A stretch of 64,000 nucleotides of DNA from Monomorium pharaonis (GCF_013373865.1 NC_050476.1:15171197-15235196), one strand, 5' to 3'; counted from the first letter of the stretch, positions 23,137 to 34,459 are shown. The notes: generated from the sequence alone by a model not told the origin. Program-made: numbers and translations.

Positions 23137-23834
23137 CTGTAAAATTCATTAAGTTATGAATCGCTATAATATATCTTAAAGGTATTCTTTTATTGATTGA
23201 ATGTAAATTTTGTGACAACTTTGCGTGTGTACTACTTTTATAGATTTGGAAATCCAGAATTTTCCAGAATTAAAGAACATGCATTAATGTTTACTGAGCA
23301 GACATCATACAAAAAATAACATTTTTTAAATTTAAATTACTTTACAGTTTCTTAGATCAATGTGTTTCGAATTATCAAGTCGTGACAATATTTACTTGAT
23401 ATAAAAGTTCTGCAATATGCATTTACAAAATTGAGATTTTCAAACAGATGTAGATTACGAAGGAGCAACTTAGGTAAACAAATGTGCTGTATATAACATG
23501 CAAACGTTTCATGTATTCTTTGTCGATGTCATTATAACAGTATAAAATTACAAATAATTTAAATATAACTATTATAATGTCATTATTATTGTCGTACAGT
23601 ACATGTTTTATAATGTAGCGGTGCAACAAAGAGAATATTTGAGATTTGTTTCATCTAAAAAGTTGGGATTCAAGGAGTTTTAATAGGAGGCATCTCCTAT
23701 TTTTTTTAAATTTTCTTATTTGGATATCACTATTTCTCAAAATATAATATAATACTTATAAAGGATGTTAGACAACCCGAAAATTCAGAAAATTTTGAAA
23801 AATTGTGTGCAAATAGAGTAGTTTTTTCTTAACA
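23137..23834. other. Probable intron sequence
   Basis: AT-rich, no coding signal on either strand. Continues the SLC13 intron up to the gypsy insertion. Confidence 0.4.
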
Positions 23835-23838
23835 CAAC

Positions 23839-24033
23839 TGTAGGATCTTAATCTTTCTTTGCACTTTTTTCGGCGTGTGTCGTGTCGCTCGCTCATGCCG
23901 CCGCCGCCATCACTCAACTCCACTCTCCTCCTTTACGCCGCGCGTGTCTTCCGCCTTTTTTTTAGCGCCCTCCCACGGCGCTGACTTAACTTATTAACTA
24001 GCCGCGAACTACATCTAGACGCCGCATCCCACA
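23839..24033 (-). repeat. 3' LTR of the gypsy element
   Basis: 195 bp, same as the copy at 27748-27942. Confidence 0.95.
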
Positions 24034-24342
24034 TTCGGCCATTCTGCGTAATCATCCGTCCCGGATGAAAGAGTGTGGTAACCCTTAATTATCCAAAACA
24101 ACTAGTTAACAACCTTATTGTTCACTTAGCTCGAAATAAACCGTTTAAATTTTTTTTTTTTTTACACTTAACACTAAAGAAACTTTGTCTTATTTACTTT
24201 ACGTAACAGTCGTATGAAACTTAGTAATTTTAACATAGATACACGACTTAACTAATATAATATAAACTAATGTAAACTATCGCACGCAGTTAACAACAAC
24301 CACACAAATAGAATCGTGACCGCTTCCGAGCATGCGGGACGT

Positions 24343-25705
24343 TCATTTCTCTCTATTTACATCTCTCTTACTCCATGGCTTGATGTATTCGGCGCAGGTG
24401 GACGTGCGTATTGGTCCGACATGCTCACCTACTCGTTTAACATCATACGTATCGTTGGGTTTAACTCTTTCAATAGTGTAAGGACCTAAATATTTCGCGC
24501 GCAGTTTCCTGCCCGGTCCTACCTGTGTTCGCTTTATTGCAACCCAGTCGCCTACTTCGTATTTAGTCGGTGTCTTGCGCCTAAGGTTATATGTTTTACG
24601 GTTCTCGCTTTGAACTTTTAAGATTTGCTCCTTTGCTTTAACTCTAGATTGGTTTCGCTCTACCTCAAACTGTTTCTGATATTCTTGCTCGAGCAATTCG
24701 CGTAGTTTTAGATCGTCACTGTCGCGCATGTCTACTCCGTATAATAGCTTAAAAGGCGTTGAATTGATACTGCGGTGATAAGTCGAGTTTAGTATACGCT
24801 GTAGCTTCCCTATATGTCGATACCACTTTGTGGGGTCATCAATTGTTAGTTTAGCAAGAATCGGTATAATAGTGCGATTTAACCGCTCCACTTGGCCATT
24901 AGCCCGTCGTTATGGTTAAGTGTTTGATCCCCTCTGTCTGACAGTAGTCATTGAATTCCTGGGAGGTAAACGCGGTACCTCTGTCCGTCACTATTTGTAC
25001 TGGGTTTCCAAAGACCTGCTTCTGCAACTCTAATTTGCTGACAACTTCTTTAGTACTCGTACTCTTCGTAGGGTACAACCAAACAAACTTTGTAAAACTA
25101 TCTATAAGAGCCAATATATGATTGTAACTTTTACTAGTAGTGTCTAACGGTCCTAAGTGATCGGCATGATAGGTATGTAACGGAACGTCGGGCTTTGGTA
25201 TAGCATGCAAAAAACCCTCTTGTTTACCCTCTTTCCGGTTGACTAATATGCATGGCACACACGACGCGATATAGTTTTCGACTTTATTCTTTAGATTAGG
25301 AATGTAATATTCTCGTTGGATAACCGCCTCCGTTCTCTTAGTAGACAAATGACCCTTGTCATGCACGGCTTGAATGACGTCTAATTCTATCGATTTAGGA
25401 ACTACCGATAGGTCTCTGCCTTCTTCAAATTTGTAAAGAAGATCTCCTCGCATGTGATAAGTATCATAAGGTCCATTTTTTAGAACTTCTACTATTGCTC
25501 TAATCTCGCTATCGCCCTCTTGTTGCCTTCTTATCTGCGGCGAAATGGAACACGCTGATACGGTCATTACTGGGTGCCTACTTAGCGCGTCTACGTGTTT
25601 CATCCGTACGCCTGGCCTATGCTCGATAGTATAATCGTAGTCCTCCAAAAGTAATGCCCACCTAGCAATACGGCTACTTAGTTCTTTTTTACTCATGGTG
25701 CACAC
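24343..25705 (-). pseudogene. Gypsy pol remnant: RNase H end plus integrase
   Basis: Starts at the deletion junction with the end of RNase H (YTIEHRPGVRMKHVDALSR). The integrase follows: zinc-binding HDKGHLSTKR…CVPC, first Asp in YHADHLGPL, second Asp in VTDRGTAFTS, and the Glu region VERLNRTI. A frameshift at about 24891-24900, between the second Asp and the Glu, splits it into two frames. The C-terminal part (to 24343) has the GDWVAI and LGPYTIERV motifs of gypsy integrases. Protease and RT are absent. So the copy lacks both RT and a working integrase. Confidence 0.9.
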
Positions 25706-27072
25706 GTACCGTCTACCGTTATTTCTTTTAACATCCTGTTCGTCACCGTCGATGCAATAATATTTACCGTCGTTTGCTTCTTATCTACTTTGTTTCCTTC
25801 CACCGAACCGCACTGATTGGCTGTATGTCCGAACTTTTGACATTTGAAACACTTCTTACCGAGTTCCTTGTCTTTACAATCTCTCGACTTGTGTCCTTTA
25901 GCACCGCAATTAAAGCACCTTGTCTCTGCTTCCAGGTCTTTGCTTTCCGTCTTCTTCGTTGACATTGGCTTCTTCCAGGCTTCTTTCTTCCTCTCAGGTT
26001 CACTCTTCCCGTGGCTGCTTCTATTCTTCTCTAGATTTTTTCTGCGAACAGTTTCATATACCTTGAGCTTTTCTTTCAAATCCTCCAATTTCTTGGCTCC
26101 ATATAACATCAACTTATTATTCGTGTCATCCTGTATGCCGTCTATTACGTATTGAATAAGCGACTCTTGATCTATTCTTCCACGTGACGCTAGTTCCTTC
26201 ATCGCTAAGTAATATTCTTGTACTGTTTCCTCCCTTTTCAGCTTCCGTTTAGCCAACATTTCATGCAACTGGGCGCCACTGATTTTGTCAGCAAATTCAT
26301 CTTCTAAAACTGTTTTTAATTTCCTCCATGTCTTAATCACTCCTTCACTCTCCACAAGCATCTTAGCCAGTCCTGTTAGTGATCTTTTGGCGAATATCAG
26401 TTTTTGAAGTTCTGTCCATTTGAACAAGGCAGCCGTCTCCTCGAAGTCTGCTATCCATCTTTCCACCGGGTATGCTTCCTTGCCGCTAAATTGTCTTACA
26501 GAAGCTTCTACGTCCTTGTAACTCATAGAAAACTTCATATGGGATCTGACAGCTCTGACCTCACTTTCGTTTTCGCTCTGTATTTCCTCGCCGTTTTCCC
26601 CGTGTTCTTCTTCGTCCAGTCCAGCGCTCGGTTCTTCGTCCGCTTCCTCGTCTCCGTCATCTGTGTCTTCCGGGTTGTGTCCGGGCACTAACGAATTTAT
26701 ATCGAGTAGCCCTTTGCAGATTCGGCTTATTAATTCCTCCTTACCGCCGTCGTATTCCAATCCTAAAAGATTGCAGCAAGATATTAAATCGCCAATCGTC
26801 AGACGTCGCGCGTATTCGAGCTTGTTTACATATTCCGGGGTCTCTTCTCGAAACGCGAAGCCCTGGAAATTTCTAAGTCGTTTCCGATTTCCTCTATCCC
26901 CATCTTCCTCAAAAATGAATTTATGTAGCGCTCTCACCGCAGCCGCTGACGCCGTCTTTATTTTCTGTCTTATCGACTCTATTTGCGCGAGGTTTTCCAT
27001 CTTTGAGATCGCTGTGGACTCACCTGAAGACCCTCGACCAATAGCGGTGCTTGCCTGAAGGCGCTCGACCAA
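25693..27072 (-). CDS. Gypsy gag protein (459 codons)
   Basis: Capsid/nucleocapsid precursor of the element. A SAP-like segment (LTIGDLISCCNLLGLEYDGG) lies near residues 90-115, then an acidic spacer and a retrotransposon-gag region (about 185-330) with RQFSGKEAYPVERWI. Two CCHC knuckles follow: CFNCGAKGHKSRDC and CFKCQKFGHTANQC (about 385-420). The frame runs into what looks like the first residues of the protease and stops at 25693, where the deletion junction lies. The true start may be the later Met at MENLAQIES (about 27000). The frame is open, so gag could still be made. Confidence 0.9.
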   Translation of the reverse strand: MVERLQASTAIGRGSSGESTAISKMENLAQIESIRQKIKTASAAAVRALHKFIFEEDGDRGNRKRLRNFQGFAFREETPEYVNKLEYARRLTIGDLISCCNLLGLEYDGGKEELISRICKGLLDINSLVPGHNPEDTDDGDEEADEEPSAGLDEEEHGENGEEIQSENESEVRAVRSHMKFSMSYKDVEASVRQFSGKEAYPVERWIADFEETAALFKWTELQKLIFAKRSLTGLAKMLVESEGVIKTWRKLKTVLEDEFADKISGAQLHEMLAKRKLKREETVQEYYLAMKELASRGRIDQESLIQYVIDGIQDDTNNKLMLYGAKKLEDLKEKLKVYETVRRKNLEKNRSSHGKSEPERKKEAWKKPMSTKKTESKDLEAETRCFNCGAKGHKSRDCKDKELGKKCFKCQKFGHTANQCGSVEGNKVDKKQTTVNIIASTVTNRMLKEITVDGTCAP

Positions 27073-27299
27073 TAATGGCTGTCGCGCAATGTGGCGTGTG
27101 GGTATTCACTGCGATTCGTAGATGTTGGCTATCCTGGAATATGGCGACGAAACCCAACTTTGCGCGGTGCTTGCACGCGATACTGCGCAATGGCGGTCAC
27201 TTCCACTTTCACTTTCACTATCACGTTTTCCGGCTTTTCCTTGACGATATCGTCTCGTGATGTTCGCTCGTTGCTCGCAGCGTCTCTCGTTCTCTCCTT

Positions 27300-27700
27300 T
27301 CCGTGTCTCTTCGTCCTCTCTTCTAACGTCCTTTCGTCCTCTCTCTCTAACGTCTTTTCGTCTTCTCCCTCTAACGTCTTTTCGTCTTCCGGTCTCTGCG
27401 TCCCGGCGTCTTCTCGCCCTCCTATCCTCGCGTTCCTTCGTCTCTGTTTACGTCTCGGCGTCCTTTCGTCTTCTCCTCTCAGCTTCTTTCGTCTTCTCGT
27501 CTCGGCGTCCTTTCGTCTTCTCGTCTCGGCGTCCTTTCGTCTTCTCGTCTTGGCGTCTTTTCGTCTTCTCGTCTCGGCGTTCTTTCGTCTTCTCGTCTCG
27601 GCGTCCTTTCGTCTTCTCGTCTTGGCGTCTTTTCGTCTTCTCGTCTCGGCGTTCTTTCGTCTTAGCGTCCTTTCGTCTTACTGTCTCGACATCCTTTCGT
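27300..27700. repeat. Tandem repeat in the gypsy leader
   Basis: Roughly 24-bp units based on CGTCTTCTCGTCTCGGCGTC between the primer site and gag. The unit is repeated about ten times with small changes. On the minus strand it could encode a charged Arg/Lys/Asp/Glu-rich repeat, but I see no reason to call it a gene. Confidence 0.85.
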
Positions 27701-27724
27701 CTTCCGCTCGTTTTCTTGATCCGT

Positions 27725-27743
27725 GATCCCGGCTGAGCCCCCA
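27725..27743 (-). other. Primer-binding site, tRNA-Pro-like
   Basis: On the minus strand TGGGGGCTCAGCCGGGATC begins four bases inside the 5' LTR. It matches the classic tRNA-Pro site (TGGGGGCTCGTCCGGGAT) except at two positions, so tRNA-Pro is the likely primer, not proven. Confidence 0.6.
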
Positions 27744-27747
27744 ATTT

Positions 27748-27942
27748 TGTAGGATCTTAATCTTTCTTTGCACTTTTTTCGGCGTGTGTCGTGTCGCTCG
27801 CTCATGCCGCCGCCGCCATCACTCAACTCCACTCTCCTCCTTTACGCCGCGCGTGTCTTCCGCCTTTTTTTTAGCGCCCTCCCACGGCGCTGACTTAACT
27901 TATTAACTAGCCGCGAACTACATCTAGACGCCGCATCCCACA
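27748..27942 (-). repeat. 5' LTR of the gypsy element
   Basis: 195 bp with TGT…ACA ends in both readings. Same sequence as 23839-24033. Confidence 0.95.
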
Positions 27943-27946
27943 CAAC

Positions 27947-28972
27947 TATTTTTTATTTGTGCAAAGTTACTTTTTAAGGGGGTAAAACAATTAAAAAAAA
28001 AAACCTTTTTTTCTTTCCAGGCAAATATGTTTGAAACTATAAAAAAAGAAAAAAAATTTTTAACAAGTGTTAAACGTTTTTTGAGAGTACTTTAAAGTAT
28101 AAAAAATGGAATAAAAGGGATAATATTTTGTTAAACAAAAAATTTTTTTATAATTTTAAAATGCTTTTAAAACCGTTATTAGAAATTTGTACAAAACATC
28201 TCAAATATAAGAAAATTACGAATAAAAATTCAGTAAATAAATTTAGATGATATTTCCATTTTCTAGCGACTTTTTACATTTATATTGTTGCGTTCACCCG
28301 GCAGGTCCGCTCTCTCACTCACGCACACACTCCCGCTTGGAATAAAGAAAGACACTCTTTCTCGTGAAACTTTAATGTAACTAGAGAATACAAATATTCC
28401 AACTCGAACAAAGAAACAGATCACATCCGTACAGATGGACAGCTCCGAGTCAAATCAGACGAGCGCGACCGCGTAAACAACGCGGTTGCCAAGAAGCACG
28501 TCGCGCAGCTGAGAGCCGAAATACCGAGCGTCCAAGACGTTTGCAATAATATTATATGTAAATATTAAAAATATTTAATAGTTTGTAATATGACAGCTGA
28601 TTGCTGCCCGTCTGCGTAAATCGTGTGCGCGTTAACAATTGGTATCGTTCAGCTAATGTCCGACGAGGAATCTGTCATTCGTAGACGCATTATTATTTTT
28701 ATAATAACTGTGATTGAAGTGAATGTTTTAATTGAAGTGCTGCAATGAGTTAGAACGAAACAGACATAAGGTCAGGAAAAATAGAAAGAAAAAGAAAGAG
28801 CAATTTTGCAAAGACCAAAAATGTACTTGCCCATAAAAATTTACTGAAAGCAGTTGCCATAGTAAGAGCAGAGAAAGGTAAACATGTAAGTAAACACTAA
28901 TTTCTACAAAAAAAAAAAAAAAAAAAATAAATAAATAAAGTTTATAATAAACATAAATATTTTTTTCTTTAG
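27947..28972. other. AT-rich DNA with an LTR-like segment
   Basis: 28284-28552 begins TGTTGCGTTCACCCGGC. On the minus strand it carries a TTTATTCC signal and GC-rich promoter-like DNA, like a solo LTR, but I found no duplication or matching inverted ends. The rest is AT-rich without genes. Confidence 0.3.
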
Positions 28973-29215
28973 ATTGATCATACAACTTTACAGCCTTCAG
29001 AAATAAGGCGACTCATTGAACTAGATACTTTAGAAAATTAGTTGTGGTGCAAAGTATGCAATTTACCTTTATCACTGATATACAGAATCAGTAAAAGATA
29101 GATGGGATTGGCGAGTGTCTTCACCATTCAGTGCATAAAGTGCAAAACCAGTTGTTTTCTTCATACAAACAAGAGAGATGAATCTGGTAAAACATTTAAA
29201 GTAAATTCTAAATTT
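28973..29215 (+). pseudogene. Mutator-like (MULE) transposase N-terminal fragment
   Basis: After an acceptor-like ttctttag, one frame reads QPSEIRRLIELDTLE, stop, LWCKVCNLPLSL, stop, then MGLASVFTIQCIKCKTSC and GKTFKVNSKF. The WCxxC…GLASxFxIxCxxC pattern is that of the zinc-binding N-terminal domain of insect MULE transposases. Two stops interrupt it, and nothing convincing of the catalytic part remains downstream. The solo LTR at 29403 lies just beyond. Confidence 0.65.
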
Positions 29216-29402
29216 TGGTACCTATCATCACTCTTATTACTCTTGCAATCAATTGAACATTGTTTGTGAATATATTTATTGTAAAATGTATAATTTTTAA
29301 GGCATGATTGAAACAAAGTTGAAAAATTGTAGTGACAGTATTTTCACTCTAAAAAATTTAGAGAGTAACAAAAAATCCATTTTATAATTTTTAGTATAAT
29401 TA

Positions 29403-30011
29403 TGACAATAGTCACTAGTCCTGGGGCCGAACACCCGCCCCACCACGAGGGACTTGGCATCATAAGACGCCCTCCCCGAGAATCTACTTTTCCCCACACA
29501 GGGAACCGCTCCCACCACACTGCTGAGAGCGCGTGGGGATCGCCCTGGCAGGTATAAAAGCCAGGCGCGATCGAGACCGATCACCATTCCCGTCCCGTCG
29601 ACAAGGCTGGTCATTAGACCGCTTTGTTGCCTGGTACGCACCGGCTTTCGGCTTCCTGGTTCCCATTGACGAAGCAGGTTATCAGACCGTTTTGCCGTCT
29701 GGCGCACGCCAGCTTTCGGCATCCTGACTACCGCTCGATCCCGTGTGGCGACCGCGAGCTAAGGTGTTGCGCACTTGTGCGCTCCCGTCCGACTGACGAC
29801 GCTAGAGCTAAGTTGTATATATTGTACATATATCCCCGTAAGTAATGCGTTTAGTGTAAGATTTCACGTAGGATAAGGCATATATGTAAAGGACCTCTAA
29901 TAAAGGTTTGTTAAAATGATATCAGTGTGCGCAAGTTGGATTCCCCCCTTCTCCTGAATACTGGCACCCAGCGAGTCTGTCCGAGGCGTTCGGGAAGGGC
30001 GAACCGTTACA
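29403..30011 (+). mobile_element. Solo LTR, 609 bp
   Basis: TG…CA ends (TGACAATAGTC to GAACCGTTACA) with a 6-bp duplication TAATTA at 29397-29402 and 30012-30017. Inside are a TATA box (GGTATAAAAGCC, near 29550) and AATAAAGG (near 29899), so it reads on the plus strand. No internal domain is present, so it arose by LTR-LTR recombination. Confidence 0.82.
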
Positions 30012-30477
30012 TAATTATTAACAATTTTTCCATTTCCACTGTAGATAGCTGCATAAAGTGACAAACTCATATTTAATGCTTACATAATTACTTCAAAATC
30101 TATTTCAAAAGGAGCATCAAAGCAACAGGCCTTCATGTAATTAACGGTGGTTTATATTTGCACGCAAAACGAATAGAAACGATACCAGCTAAAACTGCTG
30201 TGCTTGAATATATAGCATATCTCAAAAATTTTTATTGTTTTATTATACCACTGGTTTATAACGGTCTTAGATAAATAAATTTTAATTTGAATTATTACAT
30301 AATATACATTTTTTAAATATGTAAGATTGTACCCTAATTTGAATTGTTTGTTTAGATTTGACACGCCAAGGCTCATGAGACTGATTTCAGAATTAGGCTT
30401 AATGAGAGAATTTACTATCCTAATCAAGGCTTTTAGTGATTCTCTAATTACACAGGCACACACACAAAAAAGTGGTT

Positions 30478-30900
30478 GGTCCGGCGGACGAGACTAATCA
30501 ATCCTTATGTATTTTGACCCGCTGAATCTGAATCCAAGGTCAGAATTGCAAAGTTAGCTCATATTTCCTAATCTAAGAAAATTTTTTTTTAACGTTGATC
30601 TGGCGGACCAGACTAGTCTATCCTTATATATTTTGACCCACCCCTAACAGCATATGATATCATACGTATCATTCCATTTTAATACTCAATGTACTGTGAT
30701 TATCATAGAATGTTGAGATTATCGCTATAATATCTTTTACAGTATCATTCGGTTTTCTTTCGCGTGCGAATCTTCTCAGGTTGTACTCAATGTACGGAAA
30801 TGATACGTACTCCTTTCTCCCGCGCGCGTATAATCTCAGGATGTACTCAAAGTACGAAATTGATACGACTCCTTTCTCCCGCGCGCGTATAATCTCAGAA
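30478..30900. repeat. Two sets of short direct repeats
   Basis: GTCCGGCGGACGAGACTAAT…TATTTTGACCC at 30478-30522 is repeated in diverged form at 30597-30641. A second set, units of about 58 bp built on CTCCCGCGCGCGTATAATCT and TACTCAA.GTACG, runs 30756-30900. Between them lies one copy of a dispersed repeat (30523-30585) also found at the window end. Confidence 0.7.
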
Positions 30901-30938
30901 TTTACTCAAGCGGAAAAGACTCTAACGCCATCTGCATC

Positions 30939-31303
30939 GGGAGCGTCCCGTTTGCCCACATCAATATTGGCCACGGTTCCGATTGGCCACGTCAATATTG
31001 GCCACGTCATTATTGATCACGGGGTGGATTGGCCACGTCATTATTGGCCACGCGTCATTATTGATCACGTCAATATTGGCTACGTCAATATTGGCCACGC
31101 GTCATTATTGCCCACGTCATTATTGCCCACGCATCATTATTGCCCACGTCATTATTGCCCACGCGTCATTATTGGCCACGTCATTATTGGCCACGTCATT
31201 ATTGGCCACGTCATTATTGGCCACGTCATTACTGTATATGGGTTTGCGACTTGGACAAGGTGGGTGCGGGAGAGAGAGCCGAAGGCCCCCCTTGCACCCC
31301 ACC

Positions 31304-31392
<89 letters not shown>

Positions 31393-31533
31393 CGCGCAAA
31401 GCATTTTTCTGCACCACATAGGTTTGCAACTTTTCACGCTAAGCAAAAAAATTGATTAATATTGACGTGGGCAATATTGACGTGGCCAATCGGGACCGTG
31501 GCCAATATTGACGTGGCCAAACGGGTGCCACTC
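30939..31533. mobile_element. Palindromic element with GGCCACGTCA arrays, 8-bp TSD
   Basis: 595 bp flanked by TCTGCATC at 30931-30938 and 31534-31541. Ends align as inverted repeats (GGGAGCGTCCCGTTTG left; GAGTGGCACCCGTTTG as the complement of the right). The left arm holds about 17 copies of a word like ATTGGCCACGTCATT. The right arm has four in the opposite sense. Between them is the shared core: GGGTTTGCGACTTGGAC, a GC-rich part, about 75 bp of (GT)n, and TGCACCACATAGGTTTGCAAC. No gene. The 8-bp duplication and repeat-laden ends fit hAT-type non-autonomous elements (inference). Confidence 0.85.
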
Positions 31534-31541
31534 TCTGCATC

Positions 31542-32078
31542 AATGTTTTCCAGCCGACCATCTATCGATTTATGTGTGACCATGTGTGACGAACTCTCGA
31601 CCTCGTTCAGCCTTGTTCGTAATTAATATTGAAGGTAATCCATTTTATTTTTCAAGTAATATTATTTAAAATATTATGTACAATTACGAATAATATATTT
31701 TTATATAAAGAACAATATATTTTTTAATATATTTTGTAATTAATAAACTAGTAGAGGTTATCGTTATAGTTGCAAAGCTGTACAGCAAATCATTTTTTTA
31801 TAATAAAAGAATAATTTTATTACAGGTGACTGGAACTCTTTATGTTGCGCTCGCGATTGAGATTTATCTCGTGACAAAAGACAGAGAGGGAGAGAGAGAC
31901 GCGAATCTCCACGTAGATTTGCGTAGATTTTTCGACATACTCACCGTCAATGTGTTCGCTCGCGGTTTTATCGACTACCCCGTGGACCAGACCTCGTTTA
32001 TTCATATTTAATAATTTCATAAATGTTTTAACTAATATTAAAACTCGTTTCATGTTTAAAACATCTAATTTATTAAAT
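31542..32078. other. No gene recognised
   Basis: AT-rich. A 61-codon frame at 31829-32011 follows a good acceptor (TTTTATTACAG) but matches nothing I know. Confidence 0.35.
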
Positions 32079-32589
32079 TGTTGTGAGTGTGATGTACTCA
32101 CACAAGAAATGTCGCAAGCAATATTAGGTGTCAACTCGCGCGCGGACATCGCCCGGCCTACATACCGGGCGTCGCACCGGGCAATGCACCCGGTTGCTTA
32201 ATAAACAACACCCAAAATCTCCTGATTTTGGGGTGGAATCTGCATAGCTAGCAATTGCTGGCTAAGCAAGAACATTGACCAAAGGCCAATGACCGGGAAG
32301 TACCCTCCCCGGTTATACACCAAAAATCGGTGTATATAAACATCGAGGTACAGACAACGAGCGGGCTTTGCTACACATTATACAGCGACGAACGTATGTC
32401 GCTCATTCTTTTATATTTGTCACGAGTATTAACGAATCAAATCAGTGTAACTCAGTGTAATCAAGATATTAAATATATATACATTGTTATATGACATTCG
32501 GCTACAATCTCTCACGAAACCTGACCCGAGGAGTATCGACGGACGATCCCAAATACCTGTGTCCCTCTATCCACCAAAGGGCCACAACA
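32079..32589 (+). mobile_element. Solo LTR, 511 bp
   Basis: Perfect short inverted ends TGTTGTG…CACAACA, flanked by AAAT at 32075-32078 and 32590-32593. It contains AATAAACAAC and a TATA box GTGTATATAAACAT near 32330, so it reads on the plus strand. The 4-bp duplication fits a gypsy-type element. No internal region present. Confidence 0.75.
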
Positions 32590-32892
32590 AAATAAATTAT
32601 TCAGTTTATATTAAAAGAATAAACGATAATCTTAATAAATAGAAATCACAAGTGAACTAGAACCACTTTGATAAAAATAAATAAAGAAATGGTTAAATAT
32701 AATACAATCGAGGTTGGATTTTAGTGCTTAATATTATATATATATATATAATCAAAAGCATCAGTTAAATATACCACATAGCTCAATAATTATATTATTT
32801 TTTACTTTTTTATGATGTATTAATTTTCTACATTTTGCATATTTTTTATATTATTTTATATTATGAAAAATGTGAATACAATTTTTTTTCAG

Positions 32893-33139
32893 TCGACTAT
32901 GCAATGGCACGGAAAAAATTAAAACAAGCGGAAAATTTATCTGATTTAAATTCGTGTACCGAAAACGAGGAATATTTGAAAAAAATCACGAAAAATCAGA
33001 GCTGCTAAAATATATGATTCAAGCTCTGAAGATGATGAACAGTCTGATTCAACAATCTCATCTCTTCCAAAATCTCCAAACTGTCAAACTGACATCACTA
33101 GAGGATCATTGAAAAGAAAAGCATCTCAGATACATAAAG
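32893..33139 (+). CDS. Exon 1 (of those visible) of an unrecognised gene, frameshifted
   Basis: Begins after TTTTTTTTCAG and ends at a GTAAG donor. It encodes DYAMARKKLKQAENLSDL and then, only after a one-base shift in a run of seven A near 32985, RAAKIYDSSSEDDEQSDS and GSLKRKASQIHK. The second frame ends in phase 1 and joins the next exon cleanly. Basic and acidic, Ser-rich, like the N-terminus of a nuclear protein; I do not recognise the family. Either the allele is broken or the homopolymer is misread. Confidence 0.55.
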
Positions 33140-33210
33140 GTAAGAAAGCATTCACACATTAAAAAGGATACAATAAATTATAGATATTTAAAAAATCATA
33201 TGATTTGCAG

Positions 33211-33318
33211 ATCTAAAGTACTCTAAAAATAAAGTTAAAATATACACAAGGACAAACCAAGACAACATTGCATCCTGTAGTTCCTACACTGCAGATACAG
33301 ACGAAGTGGATAATTTTT
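33211..33318 (+). CDS. Exon 2 of the unrecognised gene
   Basis: 108 bp between TTTGCAG and GTAAGT, phase 1 at both ends. Encodes KYSKNKVKIYTRTNQDNIAS and TADTDEVDN. It is open in the frame that continues from exon 1 and into exon 3, which supports a real spliced gene. Ser/Asp/Lys-rich, no domain seen. Confidence 0.55.
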
Positions 33319-33801
33319 GTAAGTAATTATTTTTATCAAAATATTTGACAATTTAATTTTATCAAATGCTTAACAACTTAAACAAAAACGCGATTTGAAT
33401 ATAAAATAAATACTAAAATAATAAAAGACTAAATAAATACTAAAATATCTTATTTTTTATTCTTTTAATATGAATAATTTATTTTATAAATTTATTTTAT
33501 AATATTTAAAAACAACATGTATTATATAGTATACAATATTCAGACCCGGTACCACAGTCTCCGGTAAACTTCAAGCGACGATTAGTTCATTAGAATTAAC
33601 CAATCGCATTTGTCATTTTATTTTAATGACGGATACGATTGTTCAATTCCAATGGACTAACCACCGGTTAAAGTTAATCGGAGATTGTGAAACCGGTCCT
33701 TAGTATTATATCACATGTACATTTAATTAATATTATATATATAGGATGAAATAAAAAATTACAATTTTATTGGAACAATAACTTACATTTTTTATGTTTA
33801 G

Positions 33802-33861
33802 CTTCACAAGACAGTGCGAATTTTGTCTCGTGCAGAGAAACAACTTCAGATTTAAATCGAG
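33802..33861 (+). CDS. Exon 3 of the unrecognised gene
   Basis: 60 bp between TATGTTTAG and GTTAGT, phase 1 at both ends, encoding SQDSANFVSCRETTSDLNR. Phase matches exon 2. I could not find a further exon before the palindromic element at 34294, so the gene is incomplete here or continues beyond the window. Confidence 0.5.
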
Positions 33862-34293
33862 GTTAGTATACAAATAAACACACACACACACACACTCACA
33901 CATACACACACGCACGCACGTATACACTGTTTTATAAATTTAAGTCATTAATGTTATTAACGATTATGTGTTATACATATCTGTCTAAATATATAAAACA
34001 TCTACTACAAATTACTGTTTATTTTATGCAACTTTTAAATAGATTTATTTTTTGCAAATTATAAATATTGCACATTACATTTATGTATTTAAATTAGTTC
34101 AAAATATTTATTATAACATTTTATTATTTGTAAGTTTGCATCGCGCTGAAGTTTACAGAAATGTAGTCCACGTAGTCCAATGTAATCCGTAGTTCAGATT
34201 TCAATTATGACCGAGGTTATATGATTTTATGTATGCAAAGAAATTTTATCTTATTAACGATATATATATATTTTTTGCATACATAAAATCATA
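33862..34293. other. Probable intron, no gene
   Basis: AT-rich with a (CA)n patch at 33878-33912. Nothing coding. Confidence 0.4.
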
Positions 34294-34410
34294 GAGTGAG
34301 TCCTAGATGCGCACAGTAATAAACGGACACAGCAGGCTGAATGAAACGGACACAGACCAAATGCGCACAGTCGCAAACCTATGTGGTGCAGAGAATACTT
34401 TGCGCGCGCG

Positions 34411-34459
<49 letters not shown>

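Larger units (their letters stand above)
23839..27942 (-). mobile_element. Ty3/gypsy retrotransposon, internally deleted
   Basis: 4104 bp on the minus strand. Two 195-bp LTRs (23839-24033 and 27748-27942) show no difference to the eye. Target duplication CAAC at 23835-23838 and 27943-27946. It keeps gag, the end of RNase H and the integrase, but protease, reverse transcriptase and most of RNase H are missing. Identical LTRs on a copy without RT mean it was copied in trans by a relative, or lost pol very recently (inference). Confidence 0.93.

Noticed and set aside
27091..27736. Long plus-strand frames rich in Phe/Arg/Leu/Ser
   Set aside because: They read through the gypsy leader minisatellite on the wrong strand.
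28284..28552. Candidate minus-strand solo LTR
   Set aside because: LTR-like content but no duplication or TG…CA pair that agrees.
30939..31240. CRISPR-like array
   Set aside because: Units are contiguous short words without unique spacers, lie inside a transposon arm, and the genome is eukaryotic.
30781..31455. Frames of about 150-220 codons across the word array and (GT)n
   Set aside because: Repeat translation only.
31829..32011. Possible last exon after a good acceptor
   Set aside because: No recognisable protein and no partner exon found.
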